64,000 bases of DNA from contig NZ_NTMH01000040.1 of the NCBI RefSeq assembly GCF_002307475.1, positions 496,001-560,000 on the forward strand. Direction: 5' to 3'. Each line of letters starts with the position of its first letter. Position 1 is the first letter of the stretch. This document shows, piece by piece, positions 38,981-47,793 of this stretch. The translations under genes and the position numbers were made by a program. Source of the stretch: Pantoea allii (GTDB lineage: Bacteria; Pseudomonadota; Gammaproteobacteria; Enterobacterales; Enterobacteriaceae). The notes beneath the pieces were generated by a model. It worked only from the letters and a program-made list of their open reading frames with translations. It was not told the origin of the DNA and searched no databases.

Positions 38981-39892
38981 ATGATGCGGCTCCGCCACAT
39001 AGAAGTCTTTCAGGCCATCGTTCAGACCGGCAGCATTAGCGCAGCCGCGCGCTTGCTTAACGTGTCGCAACCGAATGTCAGCCGGGTGCTGAATCACGCG
39101 GAACAGCAACTGGGATTTGCGCTGTTCGAACGGCGTATACAGGGCATGAGCGTCACGGCAGAAGGGCGACGGCTGCTGCCGGAGGTGGAAGATCTCTACC
39201 AACGCTTACAATCCATCACCCAACTCACCGAACAACTGCGGCGCGGCGAAGGACAGACAGTCCGCGTCGGTGCGGCTCACGCTTTTGGTCAAATGGTACT
39301 GGCTCCCGCCCTGGTCACCTGGCGGCAACAGGTGGCCTCGGTCAGTGTCGAACTGGTCACGGAGCACTTTAATACCCTGTGCCAGATGATTCTGGATAAT
39401 CAGCTGGATTTCGCGCTGGTCTTTGGTCAGCAGGTGGACGCCGATCTGCTGGCCGAACCGCTGTTTCAGTCTTCGATGGTGGCGCTGCTGCCACTTAATC
39501 ATCCCCAGCACGAACCTGTTACGCTGGAATGGTTATGCAGTAATAACCTGCTGATGATGCAGACACAGGACCCGCTTGGGCGCGTACTGCACCGTGCGCT
39601 GCGCGATAAAAAACTGAATCCCGCCGTGTCGCTGTCGATTAAAACCTACTCGGTGATTGCGGATATGGTACTGGCGGGCGGTGGCGTGGGTGTCGTGGAT
39701 CTGTTCACGGCTTGCCGTTATGCCGGACAGTTAAAATTGCTCCCTGTCGCACAACCGTTGCCGTTTGAAGTCATGCTGATCAGCCGTCGTGATTGCCCCC
39801 AATCGCAGTCCACGCTGCAACTTAAGCAGGTCATTCGTAACAGACTGTGGGAGATTGCCCGCCAGTGCGAAGCGCAGTTTATCCGTGAGTGA
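38981..39892 (+). CDS. LysR-family regulator downstream of the D-amino-acid peptide operon
   Basis: 303 residues. HTH: MMRLRHIEVFQAIVQTGSI, then LLNVSQPNVSRVLNHAEQQL; FERRIQGMSVTAEGRRLLPE; effector domain from about 90. Of two adjacent ATG codons either may start. It is on the same strand as the operon but 635 bp away, so it has its own promoter; it is the only regulator near the operon and is a candidate to control it. Terminator-like hairpin at 40123. Confidence 0.85.
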   Translation: MMRLRHIEVFQAIVQTGSISAAARLLNVSQPNVSRVLNHAEQQLGFALFERRIQGMSVTAEGRRLLPEVEDLYQRLQSITQLTEQLRRGEGQTVRVGAAHAFGQMVLAPALVTWRQQVASVSVELVTEHFNTLCQMILDNQLDFALVFGQQVDADLLAEPLFQSSMVALLPLNHPQHEPVTLEWLCSNNLLMMQTQDPLGRVLHRALRDKKLNPAVSLSIKTYSVIADMVLAGGGVGVVDLFTACRYAGQLKLLPVAQPLPFEVMLISRRDCPQSQSTLQLKQVIRNRLWEIARQCEAQFIRE

Positions 39893-40122
39893 GCAAGCTA
39901 TGCGCTCACTTACAGCCATGCAGCTTATTGAAAATACTGTTGTAGAGCTTTTTAAAAAGGTCAGGAGGAAGGTCGGCATCCTGAGATTTATTCTGTCTGG
40001 GGGATCACGCTGTTCGCGCTATAAGCATATTCAAGGCGCGCACCTGAGCGTTTTTTACGAGGGTGCTGATGTAAACCTGCGCCGGGTTGTAAATGGATGA
40101 GGTTACTATCCTGAGAAATGTT

Positions 40123-40153
40123 AAAAGCCCTGACCATTGCAGTCAGGGCTTTT
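40123..40153. terminator. Bidirectional intrinsic terminator
   Basis: Perfect 12-bp stem AAAAGCCCTGAC (40123-40134) with GTCAGGGCTTTT (40142-40153), loop CATTGCA. The A/T ends give a U-run on either strand. A short frame 39901-40100 ends just before it and could be a small gene, but its ribosome site is weak. Confidence 0.8.
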
Positions 40154-41223
40154 AAGGTACTTCAGACTTCAGATTTGACATTAATGAACTTACTAAATGA
40201 CTACTGCAATTTATACTGCGTATAAATGCACCCGTTTGCTACAGATAATATTGGGCATTAAAACGTGAAGACCTCCCATTAGTTATCCTGGTATATCACT
40301 TGCCATCTTTATTAATGACTAAAGCATGGCGTCTTAAACAAGTACATTCCCCATCGCGACATATACTCTTTGATGCGTTGCCTGACTACAGTTGCTTTCA
40401 CCTGAATCCAGGGAAGCAACGAGATGGGTAAATCAAGGCCTTACATCGTCGCGCTTTTACTACCATTTTGCTGCACAGCACTGTCACTACATGGCCTTAA
40501 AGCGAACTGCATCCCAAACTACAGACTTCATGGCCTTTAATGCAAAATGGCTTACCCCAATTAGTACAACAATGATGCTCGTTTCTCTGTGCTGTTAGGA
40601 ACCTAATCTACGGGTTTTATTCTCCGAGTCAATACTGTTTTTAAAAACATGTTTAAATTATCAGTGACATAGAAAACCTCCCTTTAAGAATGCTCCCAAT
40701 GTTTTATTTCTGTGGGCCAGAGCGAACGTCACTGAAAAATGGCGGATGCTTTTTTGACATCAATCAAATTCTTTCAGAAGCCGGCATTCCAGTGCGTCGC
40801 TCATTATTTTCTTCAGCCGGGGACTTATCGCCTTTCATTGACATCGGTTAAGGACGAAATAAGAAAGTTATATTGCGTATCTGGAAAAATATATGGAAAA
40901 ATCATCACCATGAAAACGCTACTGGTCGTAGCCTGGAAACAGGAGCAGGGCAGAATGACCCGATTCGGGTGCCGGTGGTTTTTCGCCCGTGGAAAGCGCC
41001 GATGATCTGAATGCTCAGCTGTCAAAGGGTGACAGCAGTGCAGCGTTTTGTTAATACGGAGACTGTTGTTGGCAGTGAGTGACTCAGTCAGGCTTCATTC
41101 CGTGCTCCCGGCGTGTGATGAAGCGGCCAGACGATGTGGTTTCTGGCTCACAGTATCCCGAACTCTCTCTGCCGGGCGTTAGGTAACCCGGCGAACAATT
41201 TGACAGGTGTAGAAGAGGTCATA
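40154..41223. other. 1.07-kb AT-rich interval, no recognised gene
   Basis: No frame here has both a ribosome site and protein-like composition except the short candidate at 40424-40540. Stop codons are frequent in all frames. The region starts the accessory patch that continues to about 44.3 kb. Its last 90 bp precede the ExcA-like gene. Confidence 0.45.
40424..40540 (+). CDS. Possible 38-residue secreted peptide
   Basis: ATG at 40424 preceded by ACGAGA; the product starts MGKSRPYIVALLLPFCCTAL, a signal-peptide-like basic plus hydrophobic start, and ends with a Cys-containing tail. Similar layouts occur in small exported or membrane peptides, but length is so short that chance is a real alternative. 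Confidence 0.22.
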   Translation: MGKSRPYIVALLLPFCCTALSLHGLKANCIPNYRLHGL

Positions 41224-41877
41224 ATGAGTCAGGTTGAAAGGGTAAATCCTGTTAAAGAGCCCCTATGGCAAAAGGTATTCAGGATCTACATGATGACGTG
41301 TTTTCCCTGCGCGTTGTTAATCACTTTACCTTCAGTATTCATTATCCCGTCACTGCTCAGGAAAGGTGATTATCTGACGCTGTCGCTTTTCGTTGCCATC
41401 TGGGTTGCCTTTGCCGTGCCGCTGATTTCAGCCGGATTAAGCAAATTACGTCACCGTAAGGTGCTCGGCCACATGGTTGCGCTTCTGAGTTGTCCCCATC
41501 GTTTCAGCCCACGTGCGCATCAGGTGGTAGATACAAAACGAGGTCAGTATTTTGGCGTGGACACCGATCGCGGCACCCTGCTTTACATTCGCAGGGTGAA
41601 CAGGGACACCACTGATGTGGTGGCGCTGACCATGGATGACTGGGTGAAATGTGAACAGGACGGGGCATGTTTACGTATCCACACCTGCCGGACGGATGTA
41701 TCACCACTGTGCGTATACGATCATCCTGCATCAGTGGGATTGATAGCCGAAACGCTCAGGGCAATGAGACACAGACGTTATCCCGAGCCTGCCGGAGAAT
41801 CCTGGTCTCACTATGTCAGGCGGCAGAGTCGCCTGATTCCTTATGCGCACAATGTTATCGCACCTCAGGACATCTGA
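41224..41877 (+). CDS. ExcA-like (IncI1 surface exclusion type) membrane protein
   Basis: 217 residues from ATG 41224 (AGAGG upstream; an earlier in-frame start is unsupported). Two membrane segments near residues 18-40 and 43-65 (RIYMMTCFPCALLITLPSVF, LSLFVAIWVAFAVPLISAGL) are followed by a soluble domain with LGHMVALLSCPHRFS, VDTKRGQYFGVDTDRGTLLY and IRRVN. Length and layout fit the ExcA surface/entry exclusion protein of IncI1 conjugative plasmids as I remember it. No other conjugation gene is nearby, so it is an orphan; the family call is tentative. Confidence 0.5.
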   Translation: MSQVERVNPVKEPLWQKVFRIYMMTCFPCALLITLPSVFIIPSLLRKGDYLTLSLFVAIWVAFAVPLISAGLSKLRHRKVLGHMVALLSCPHRFSPRAHQVVDTKRGQYFGVDTDRGTLLYIRRVNRDTTDVVALTMDDWVKCEQDGACLRIHTCRTDVSPLCVYDHPASVGLIAETLRAMRHRRYPEPAGESWSHYVRRQSRLIPYAHNVIAPQDI

Positions 41878-42172
41878 TTCATCCGGCTGGCTGCTCGTCT
41901 GGCCTGGTCATGAAAATCGGTTACTGTTCTGGACAGCTTCGTGCCGCTTACGGGGTGATGGCGCATGCCCGGAAGATACCGCTTTATAAAGCGATCTCTG
42001 TTAATCCTGCCTGGACCGGTAAGGGCGATGGTGAGAAAAACAAGAACACGAGTAGGGCAGGACATTACCAGATGACGGGATGGGGAATGGCGTGAATGTT
42101 ACCTACAGGATTGCCTGCTAAATGATGACCGCGGGGACAAGCAGAACAGAGGGCGGACGACATCAAGGCAAT
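41878..42172. other. Intergenic interval after the ExcA-like gene
   Basis: No gene with a ribosome site seen on either strand; frames crossing it are shadows of the ExcA-like gene. Confidence 0.4.
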
Positions 42173-42200
42173 AAAAAACCCGCACAAGGCGGGTTTTTTT
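42173..42200. terminator. Bidirectional intrinsic terminator, serving the cold-shock gene
   Basis: Stem AAAAAACCCGC (42173-42183) with GCGGGTTTTTT (42189-42199), loop ACAAG. T-runs on both strands; on the minus strand it lies 75 nt after the csp stop codon. Confidence 0.85.
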
Positions 42201-42274
42201 GTTATCGGCAGAGCTGTTCTGAGCAGACCAGTGTCTTTCTCGCGGTTGTCAGCGCCGCTGATAACGAAGGCAGG

Positions 42275-42487
42275 TTAGAGCGGCGTAACGTTGCCAGCTG
42301 CAGGACCTTTAGCGCCATTTTCAATGGTGAAGGAAACTTTCTGTCCTTCATCAAGCGTTTTGTAGTTATCACTCTGGATAGCAGAAAAGTGTACGAATAC
42401 ATCTTTGCTACCGTCGTCTGGAGTAATGAAGCCAAAACCTTTATCTGAGTTGAACCATTTTACTAAACCAGTCATTTTGTTAGACAT
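42275..42487 (-). CDS. CspA-family cold-shock protein
   Basis: 70 residues, one cold-shock domain. RNP1 KGFGFI in [16 protein letters not shown] and RNP2 [10 protein letters not shown] are intact. It binds single-stranded RNA/DNA as an RNA chaperone. TTAAGGAAATATCT upstream of ATG is a good ribosome site. Which csp (A, C, E, G) cannot be told. It is transcribed away from the neighbouring genes and ends at a terminator. Confidence 0.95.
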   Translation of the reverse strand: MSNKMTGLVKWFNSDKGFGFITPDDGSKDVFVHFSAIQSDNYKTLDEGQKVSFTIENGAKGPAAGNVTPL

Positions 42488-42870
42488 AGATATTTCCTTA
42501 ATTGATGAGCCACTAGGTGCGGCGGTTATGGCCTGTCATTGAGATTTACTTATTGGGCACTTAGGAGGAGGCTCTCGAAGAAAGGTATCTTTGGATAACG
42601 CTTTAACTGAGGACTGCTTTACTAAAACTGCTTCATAAGGTCTGTGTTCCAAACCGATGCGCTATTAAGACACAGCGAAATGGATTTTGCAAACCCTTTA
42701 TTTTTCTGTCTATTTGAACGTTCAGAAGGCTGAACGGCTATCCGAAACGCGCTGCTGGAAGAGAGTGATGAATCTCAGAGACGCTGGCTGTTTTTGCTAA
42801 AGTCCACGAAAGGTTAGGAATCGGGGACGTTCTCTTAAGACGCTGCCAGTCGGAAACTCTCATTAAGCGT
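42488..42870 (-). promoter_or_regulatory. Upstream/leader region of the cold-shock gene
   Basis: About 380 bp without a gene. On the minus strand this is the place of the long 5' leader typical of cspA-type genes; a GCCGC...-rich segment and AT-rich stretches are visible but no cold-box could be assigned with certainty. Confidence 0.35.
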
Positions 42871-43299
42871 GTGAAACGAAAAATTATGGAGGATTGCAGG
42901 AGCGATAATGAAGGGCGTCAGAGGCTTATGACACTGGGTGAGATAGCGTTGGCAAGATCGGTTTTTAGTCCTTCCATCGTTTATCCTCGCGTCTGGATTC
43001 ATCATGCCAGTGACTTTCCCTTCAAACTTCAGGGAAGAAATACCACAATGAGTCCTGACGGCGAGCTTTATTTCCGGGACTGGTATTGCGAAGACGTTGT
43101 ATCAGCACTGACGTATAATAAGCAGGTCATTTTCCCGGCTGAAAAACAACCAAAAGCAGGTCTTTTTTGTATTCAGCCTGCAAAATTTAGATTTGAAAAC
43201 GGGCAAGAATATTTCACTTATATTGAAGTAAATAAAAAGCAGAGGATGAGAATAAAAAGGCTACAAGAAAAGCCTATGTCTCGACCTTCCGGGTGGTAG
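42871..43299 (+). CDS. Fragment related to Rhs/Vgr-associated (metallopeptidase-like) proteins
   Basis: 142 codons. The part from about residue 20 (MTLGEIALARSVFSPSIVY, PRVWIHHASDFPFKLQ, TTMSPDGELYFRDWYCED) matches the N-terminal half of proteins annotated as type IV secretion protein Rhs or Vgr-related, which normally continue into an HExxH zinc site. Here the sequence departs after YCED and no HExxH appears, so the enzyme part is lost or replaced. The start is uncertain: GTG 42871, ATG 42886 or ATG 42928. Probably a degenerate or orphan member. Confidence 0.5.
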   Translation: MKRKIMEDCRSDNEGRQRLMTLGEIALARSVFSPSIVYPRVWIHHASDFPFKLQGRNTTMSPDGELYFRDWYCEDVVSALTYNKQVIFPAEKQPKAGLFCIQPAKFRFENGQEYFTYIEVNKKQRMRIKRLQEKPMSRPSGW

Positions 43300-43493
43300 A
43301 GCAAGATAACAATCTCAAGATTGTCCCAACCGCGCATAAATCAAAGCCAAACCCGCATCCCTGTATTCGGGGTAATTTACAGTGAAACTGTACATGACAG
43401 AGACAAGATCAAACGCAATTCCGGCAACAAAAAGTCGCCGTCCTGAAAGGTGATAAGGCGCAAGAGCCCGATCTGAGAGCGTTGCGGTTTGAG

Positions 43494-44051
43494 TCAACAG
43501 TCATATCTGTAGATAAAGGTATCGTCAATCCTCCCCAGGCCATCGAGGCGCTCGTTCACGAGAGTGGCTTCACGTTTGAAACCACATTTCAACGCAACCG
43601 ACTGACTGCGCAGGTTACGTCCTGCCGTACGAATTTCGAGTCTCTTTGCCTGCAAAAATGCTGAGGCCATGTTTGTGACCTGTTTGCATGCTTCAGACAT
43701 TATGCCTTTCCCCAACACATCGGTAGCGAGCCAGTAGCCGATTTCATAGTAAGGAATCGCGCGATTTCTGATGAATAAGCTAATACAGCCCACGAGTTCA
43801 TCTGACTGACGATCAATAATTAAAAATTTATATTCTTCTCTGTCATTCAGAAAATTATCAGCCGCCTCCGCCATGTTTTTCTTAACAGAATCAAGAGAAT
43901 GAAATCCCGGAGACCAGAGCAAGAATTCATGATGAAGAGAACTGAACGCATTCAGTTTCTGCTGCATTTCTTCTGTACGGCTCATGTCAGGGGCAATCAG
44001 ATAAAAATTTTTATGCTGCCGAAAATGTAAAGGAATATCATCCAGATACAT
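43494..44051 (-). CDS. GNAT family acetyltransferase (RimJ/RimL-like)
   Basis: 185 residues from ATG 44051, chosen because GGGAG lies 7 nt upstream (a GTG 18 bp earlier is less likely). GNAT features: DELVGCISLFIRNR (strand 4), YYEIGYWLATDVLGKGIMSE (acetyl-CoA pyrophosphate loop VLGKGI) and EIRTAGRNLRSQSVALKCGF with KREATL. This pattern is typical of RimL-type protein N-acetyltransferases and of small-molecule acetyltransferases. Cytoplasmic, single gene. Confidence 0.8.
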   Translation of the reverse strand: MYLDDIPLHFRQHKNFYLIAPDMSRTEEMQQKLNAFSSLHHEFLLWSPGFHSLDSVKKNMAEAADNFLNDREEYKFLIIDRQSDELVGCISLFIRNRAIPYYEIGYWLATDVLGKGIMSEACKQVTNMASAFLQAKRLEIRTAGRNLRSQSVALKCGFKREATLVNERLDGLGRIDDTFIYRYDC

Positions 44052-44363
44052 ATTAAATCTCCCGTGCACAGGTTATTTTTATTTCTTATCACAAGCGAGG
44101 AACAGCGGCATCCACTTTCAGGATGTGGGGAGCAGCAAACTCCCCCCTCCAGCCCGCGATAAGCTGAACGGCGCTCGCGCGCCAGCATCAGTAAAAGCCG
44201 CTCATCTCCCCAGCATGCTAAGTCCACCTCTTACACCATCATGCCGTTTCCACATCCGGGCGAGATCCCCATCCCCATGAATGTTATATAACTGTAAGTA
44301 TTAATCGAATAAAGTTGTTACCTGGCGCGTTTATGCGTTGTCTGTTCACTGGAGAATCCCGTT
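44052..44363. other. Intergenic interval before the YceI gene
   Basis: No gene seen. The last 100 bp (AT-rich, ending in CTGGAG) should hold the YceI promoter and ribosome site. Confidence 0.4.
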
Positions 44364-44939
44364 ATGACGCGCGCTGTTACTTTTCTGGTTGCTGGGTTGC
44401 TGCTGAGTCCGTTATCCCACGCCGCCTCACTTTATTACACGATTTCCACCCCTGACACCGCGATAGGGCTGTCATGGCGCGCCTTTGGCGGTATTTCACA
44501 TGCGAAATTAACGGGCGTGACCGGCGAGGTCGCGCTGAATCCGACGAATGAAATGGATAATCATGTGAAGGTCAGTATTCCAGTCTCCACGCTGATCGCC
44601 TCAAACAATCTGCTGACATATCAACTGAAAAGCAGCATGTTTTTTGATGCGCCGCGCTATCCCAATATCGTTTTTACCAGCAGCCGGATCGTGGCGCAGG
44701 GCAACGGCCATTTCAGAATTTTTGGTTCGTTATCGGTCAAGGACGTGCAGCGGCCGGTGATTCTGGAGGCCACGATGGAAGAGCACGATCGCACTGCGCA
44801 GAGCGAGGACAGGATATCACTGCATGCGATGACCACGATTTCCCGCTCGGCCTACCATATGGATCGCTTTACCGCGCTGGTGGATGATACGGTGACCATC
44901 AATATTGATATCCAGGCAGAGGCCAGCCACGTGCCGTGA
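44364..44939 (+). CDS. YceI-family periplasmic lipid-binding protein
   Basis: 191 residues with a Sec signal (MTRAVTFLVAGLLLSPLSHA). The lipocalin-like YceI fold shows in VKVSIPVSTLIASNNLL, SSMFFDAPRYPNIVFTS and IFGSLSVKDVQRPVILEATM. Members bind polyisoprenoids such as ubiquinone in the periplasm. In E. coli yceI lies next to the cytochrome b561 gene yceJ; here the b561 gene is 2 kb away on the other strand in the sigma-factor operon, so the two functions are still linked. Ends 32 bp from the convergent anti-sigma gene. Confidence 0.85.
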   Translation: MTRAVTFLVAGLLLSPLSHAASLYYTISTPDTAIGLSWRAFGGISHAKLTGVTGEVALNPTNEMDNHVKVSIPVSTLIASNNLLTYQLKSSMFFDAPRYPNIVFTSSRIVAQGNGHFRIFGSLSVKDVQRPVILEATMEEHDRTAQSEDRISLHAMTTISRSAYHMDRFTALVDDTVTINIDIQAEASHVP

Positions 44940-44971
44940 AACGGCGTTACAGACAGCAAGGCCGCTGGCCG

Positions 44972-45787
44972 TTAAGCGTTGAGGGATTTTTTCAGGGCGT
45001 CAGCACTGGCGGCCAGTTCCCCGTCCGGGTTGCGGCCTATCAGAACAAACTGGTAGCCGCCATGATGCCACCAGACCAGGCGCATATCATGGCGCTGTTC
45101 ACGCTGCAGGCCGCTCGTGGCAGGCTGCTCGTCCGGGGAAATGCACAGCGCCATCGGGCCGTATTCCGCATGAATCCACGCAATCTGTGCAATGGACGTG
45201 CTGTCATAGCGCAGCATGCGCACCATCTTTAATTCCGCATCCGGCAAGGCAAGCTGCCGGGCATGAAGACGCAGGCCAATGTCCTGCGCCGTTCGCGCCA
45301 GGCCATGCTGCAGCGCGGCAGGGGAGTTATCCGCATCCAGCAGGGTTTCTGCGCTGTACAGTGACATGTACTGCGCTTCGAGATCGCGAATTTTCTCGCT
45401 CTCACTCAGCCTGGTTTTAGCCGGGCGAGCAAGGTAGCCCAGGCCCGATCCGATCACCAGAAAACTCAGCGAGGCCGCAATCAGCGAACGACGGCTGACG
45501 CCCGATGTGGCGGCAACGGCAGCAGCAGCGGGTTCCTGCCCTGGCGCGGCTAATAGCGTGTCGAGCTGGCGCTGCAGTTTGGCTTCCGGTGCCTTATCCA
45601 GTAAGGGCGCAAAGGCCGCGTCAAAGTCGAGCTGGCTTTTCATCAGTTCACCAACGCGTTCAGCCAGCTCCGCATCGTTTTCCAGCAGCGACGCAAACTG
45701 GCGTGCATCCTCGGGGTCCATCTCGCCATCCAGCCAGGCAACTAAGGCTTCGTCACTGTAAGGGGGCGAAAAATGCAGCCTGTTCAT
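44972..45787 (-). CDS. Membrane-bound anti-sigma factor
   Basis: 271 residues. N-terminal cytoplasmic part begins FSPPYSDEALVAWLDGEMDP, the usual opening of anti-sigma domains, without a zinc-binding HxxxCxxC. One membrane span near 100-122 (SLIAASLSFLVIGSGLGYLA) follows an Arg pair; the remaining 150 residues are periplasmic. Start overlaps the sigma gene stop by 4 bp, so the two are co-translated. It should hold the sigma factor at the membrane until a periplasmic signal arrives. Confidence 0.85.
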   Translation of the reverse strand: MNRLHFSPPYSDEALVAWLDGEMDPEDARQFASLLENDAELAERVGELMKSQLDFDAAFAPLLDKAPEAKLQRQLDTLLAAPGQEPAAAAVAATSGVSRRSLIAASLSFLVIGSGLGYLARPAKTRLSESEKIRDLEAQYMSLYSAETLLDADNSPAALQHGLARTAQDIGLRLHARQLALPDAELKMVRMLRYDSTSIAQIAWIHAEYGPMALCISPDEQPATSGLQREQRHDMRLVWWHHGGYQFVLIGRNPDGELAASADALKKSLNA

Positions 45788-46341
45788 GAGCGTTTCTCCT
45801 TCGCAGCGGCCTGAGCATCAAATGATTTTGCCAGCGCCGAACGCGCGGTTGCCAGCCTGCTCATAATGGTGCCGATGGGCACGGCCAGCGTTTCTGCGGC
45901 TTCCTGATAGGTGAATCCTTCGACATACACTAAAAATACGGTATTGCGCTGGGCTTCTGGCAATGCGCTGACGCGCTGCATGATTTTCTGAAAATGCAGG
46001 CGTTCATCGTCACGTTCCTGCGTATCAGGGGCCAGCAGGTCATCGCTTTCCACAAAACCCTGTCCTAACCGCACGCGGCGGGCGCGTAGATCGGAAATCC
46101 AGATGGAGTGAAGAATCGAGAACAGCCAGCGATCTATCCGGGTACCTGGCGTAAACTGCGCGCTCTTTTCGAGCGCGCGAACACAGGTAGACTGCACGAG
46201 TTCTTCGGCAACGTCGTGGTTTCGGGACAGCACCAGCCCGTAGCGCCACAGGCGCGTCAGATGGGCAGCAAGCTGCTGACGAACTTCGCTGGTAGTGATG
46301 TGACTGTCCTCATGGTACGTATCAGGATTCCGGATGACCAT
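45784..46341 (-). CDS. ECF-type RNA polymerase sigma factor
   Basis: 185 residues from ATG 46341; a GTG 21 bp upstream is also in frame. Sigma region 2: HDVAEELVQSTCVRALEKSA, GTRIDRWLFSILHSIWISDL; region 4: LPEAQRNTVFLVYVEGFTYQ, EAAETLAVPIGTIMSRLATA. It overlaps the upstream TPR gene end and the downstream anti-sigma start. Group is unclear. Likely targets are its own operon and the adjacent yceI. Confidence 0.9.
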   Translation of the reverse strand: MVIRNPDTYHEDSHITTSEVRQQLAAHLTRLWRYGLVLSRNHDVAEELVQSTCVRALEKSAQFTPGTRIDRWLFSILHSIWISDLRARRVRLGQGFVESDDLLAPDTQERDDERLHFQKIMQRVSALPEAQRNTVFLVYVEGFTYQEAAETLAVPIGTIMSRLATARSALAKSFDAQAAAKEKRS

Positions 46342-46873
46342 CAATGGCGGCCTGCAAATCACGATACTCTTCGCATCCTGTACCGCACAGGCTGGCGATG
46401 GTTTTCAACTGCGCTTTTGCCAGATCGGGCCGGCCTTTAATCAGCCACGCCTCGCCCAGGTATTCGCGCACTTTCGCATAGCGCGGGTTAAGCGCCAGCG
46501 AGCGTTGATAATACCCGATACCTTCGTCGGTACGCCCGAGTTTTCGGGTGGCATAACCCCGGTAATTCCAGGCTTCTGCGGTATTGGGCTGTTTCAGGCT
46601 ATCCAGCAGCGTCAGTGCGGCCTGATATTCGCCTTTTTTTGCCAGATGATAGGCATAGTTGGTCTTGTCTTCGTCACTCAGGCGTGCCGTCTTGTCGGGA
46701 ACGCACTGTTTACTCTTGCTGTCGTAAACCTGCCCACGCGGACAGTCGGGAATGTTACTGTTGGTGCTGTCATCGCCTGCGGCCAGGGCCGGGTTGGCAT
46801 GGATAACAAACAGCAGGGCCGGAATCAGCAGCTTACGGCCTGTGGCACGCAGCAGTGAAGAGGTGTTTTTCAT
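46322..46873 (-). CDS. Periplasmic TPR-repeat protein
   Basis: 183 residues from ATG 46873. Signal peptide LLIPALLFVIHANPALAAGD, then CPRGQVYDSKSKQCVPD with two Cys likely in a disulfide, then about three TPR units (YAYHLAKKGEYQAALTLLDS, AWNYRGYATRKLGRTDEGIG, LNPRYAKVREYLGEAWLIKG). It may be the periplasmic sensor or partner for the anti-sigma factor (inference from operon position). The start of the sigma gene lies inside its 3' end. Confidence 0.8.
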   Translation of the reverse strand: MKNTSSLLRATGRKLLIPALLFVIHANPALAAGDDSTNSNIPDCPRGQVYDSKSKQCVPDKTARLSDEDKTNYAYHLAKKGEYQAALTLLDSLKQPNTAEAWNYRGYATRKLGRTDEGIGYYQRSLALNPRYAKVREYLGEAWLIKGRPDLAKAQLKTIASLCGTGCEEYRDLQAAIDGHPES

Positions 46874-46886
46874 GGTAGTGCTCCAG

Positions 46887-47465
46887 TTAACGGTAGGTGC
46901 GAACGGGCAGCATGCGGCGTAGCACGTTATCGCGTAAAACGTAGTGGTGGATAAGGGCGGCCAGCGCATGGAACGAGGCCAGAATAATCAGCGCCCAGGC
47001 GACATTGTTGTGTAATTCCCCCAGGGCATGTTTGAGCAGGGGATCGACATGCACCAGCCCGGTCAGATCGAACAGGCCAAAAAAACCAAAGGGTTCCTGC
47101 TGCGCCCAGCGAAACATAAAGCCCAATACAATTTGTGTGAACAGCAGCAGATAGAGCGCACCGTGCACGCAGTGTGAAAGGAATTTTGCCGGACGAGAAA
47201 TGGCCGCGGCAGGCATCGCGTAACGCGGTGAGCGTTGACTCATCAGCCGCCAGACCGGCCGGACCACCATCACCAGTGCCAGGATGATCCCGCAGGAAAT
47301 ATGCACCGACTGTAATCCCTTGCGGAGCGGTGTCCCGCGCTCCAGCCATTCCCAGATGTGCGCACTGGCAAACAAAAAGATGACGCTGGCAGCGGTAATC
47401 CAGTGCAGCGCCAGGGTCATGCTGTCGTAGCGCTGTCGGGGTTTTTTGGCTTGTGTTTGAATCAT
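46887..47465 (-). CDS. Cytochrome b561
   Basis: 192 residues, four membrane helices. Heme-ligand His residues sit in LALHWITAASVI, LQSVHISCGI, HCVHGALYLLL and ASFHALAALIHH. Cytochrome b561 of this type moves electrons from quinol across the inner membrane, in some cases to superoxide. It is the first gene of the b561-TPR-sigma-antisigma operon (13 bp to the TPR gene), implying that the regulon responds to redox or envelope stress. Confidence 0.88.
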   Translation of the reverse strand: MIQTQAKKPRQRYDSMTLALHWITAASVIFLFASAHIWEWLERGTPLRKGLQSVHISCGIILALVMVVRPVWRLMSQRSPRYAMPAAAISRPAKFLSHCVHGALYLLLFTQIVLGFMFRWAQQEPFGFFGLFDLTGLVHVDPLLKHALGELHNNVAWALIILASFHALAALIHHYVLRDNVLRRMLPVRTYR

Positions 47466-47793
47466 GGCTTGCGATCTCTCAGTCAGGTTTATGATGAGTG
47501 AACGTATCTGTGCGGATTTTTATTCGATATTTTTTTAACGCGCTGCGTTTGGGTGAGGTCACTCACCAGAGGAAGGGCAAGAAAACGGCTGAACTGCCCG
47601 GCCTGCAATCGTTACCCATTTCAGTACACGTCGTGCCATGCGCCGTCACAGGTATGTTCTGGTTGCCGGTGAGCTATTCGGATGATGCGCATCCTGCGAA
47701 AGGACATTGACGTCATCGGGAGGGTGTTTTAATGATGTAGGGCAGTTATCACCCGGTTGTTAAAAGCCAAATCCACTCTTAAGGCGCGTTCCC
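47466..47793. other. Divergent intergenic region
   Basis: Promoter region for the cytochrome b561 operon on the minus strand and for the dehydrogenase gene on the plus strand. No gene or clear palindrome seen. An ECF-type promoter (AAC-like -35) could not be assigned with confidence. Confidence 0.35.

Noticed and set aside
43315..43497. 60-codon minus-strand frame after the GNAT gene
   Set aside because: Its only start is a TTG overlapping the GNAT stop codon, no ribosome site or domain is visible.
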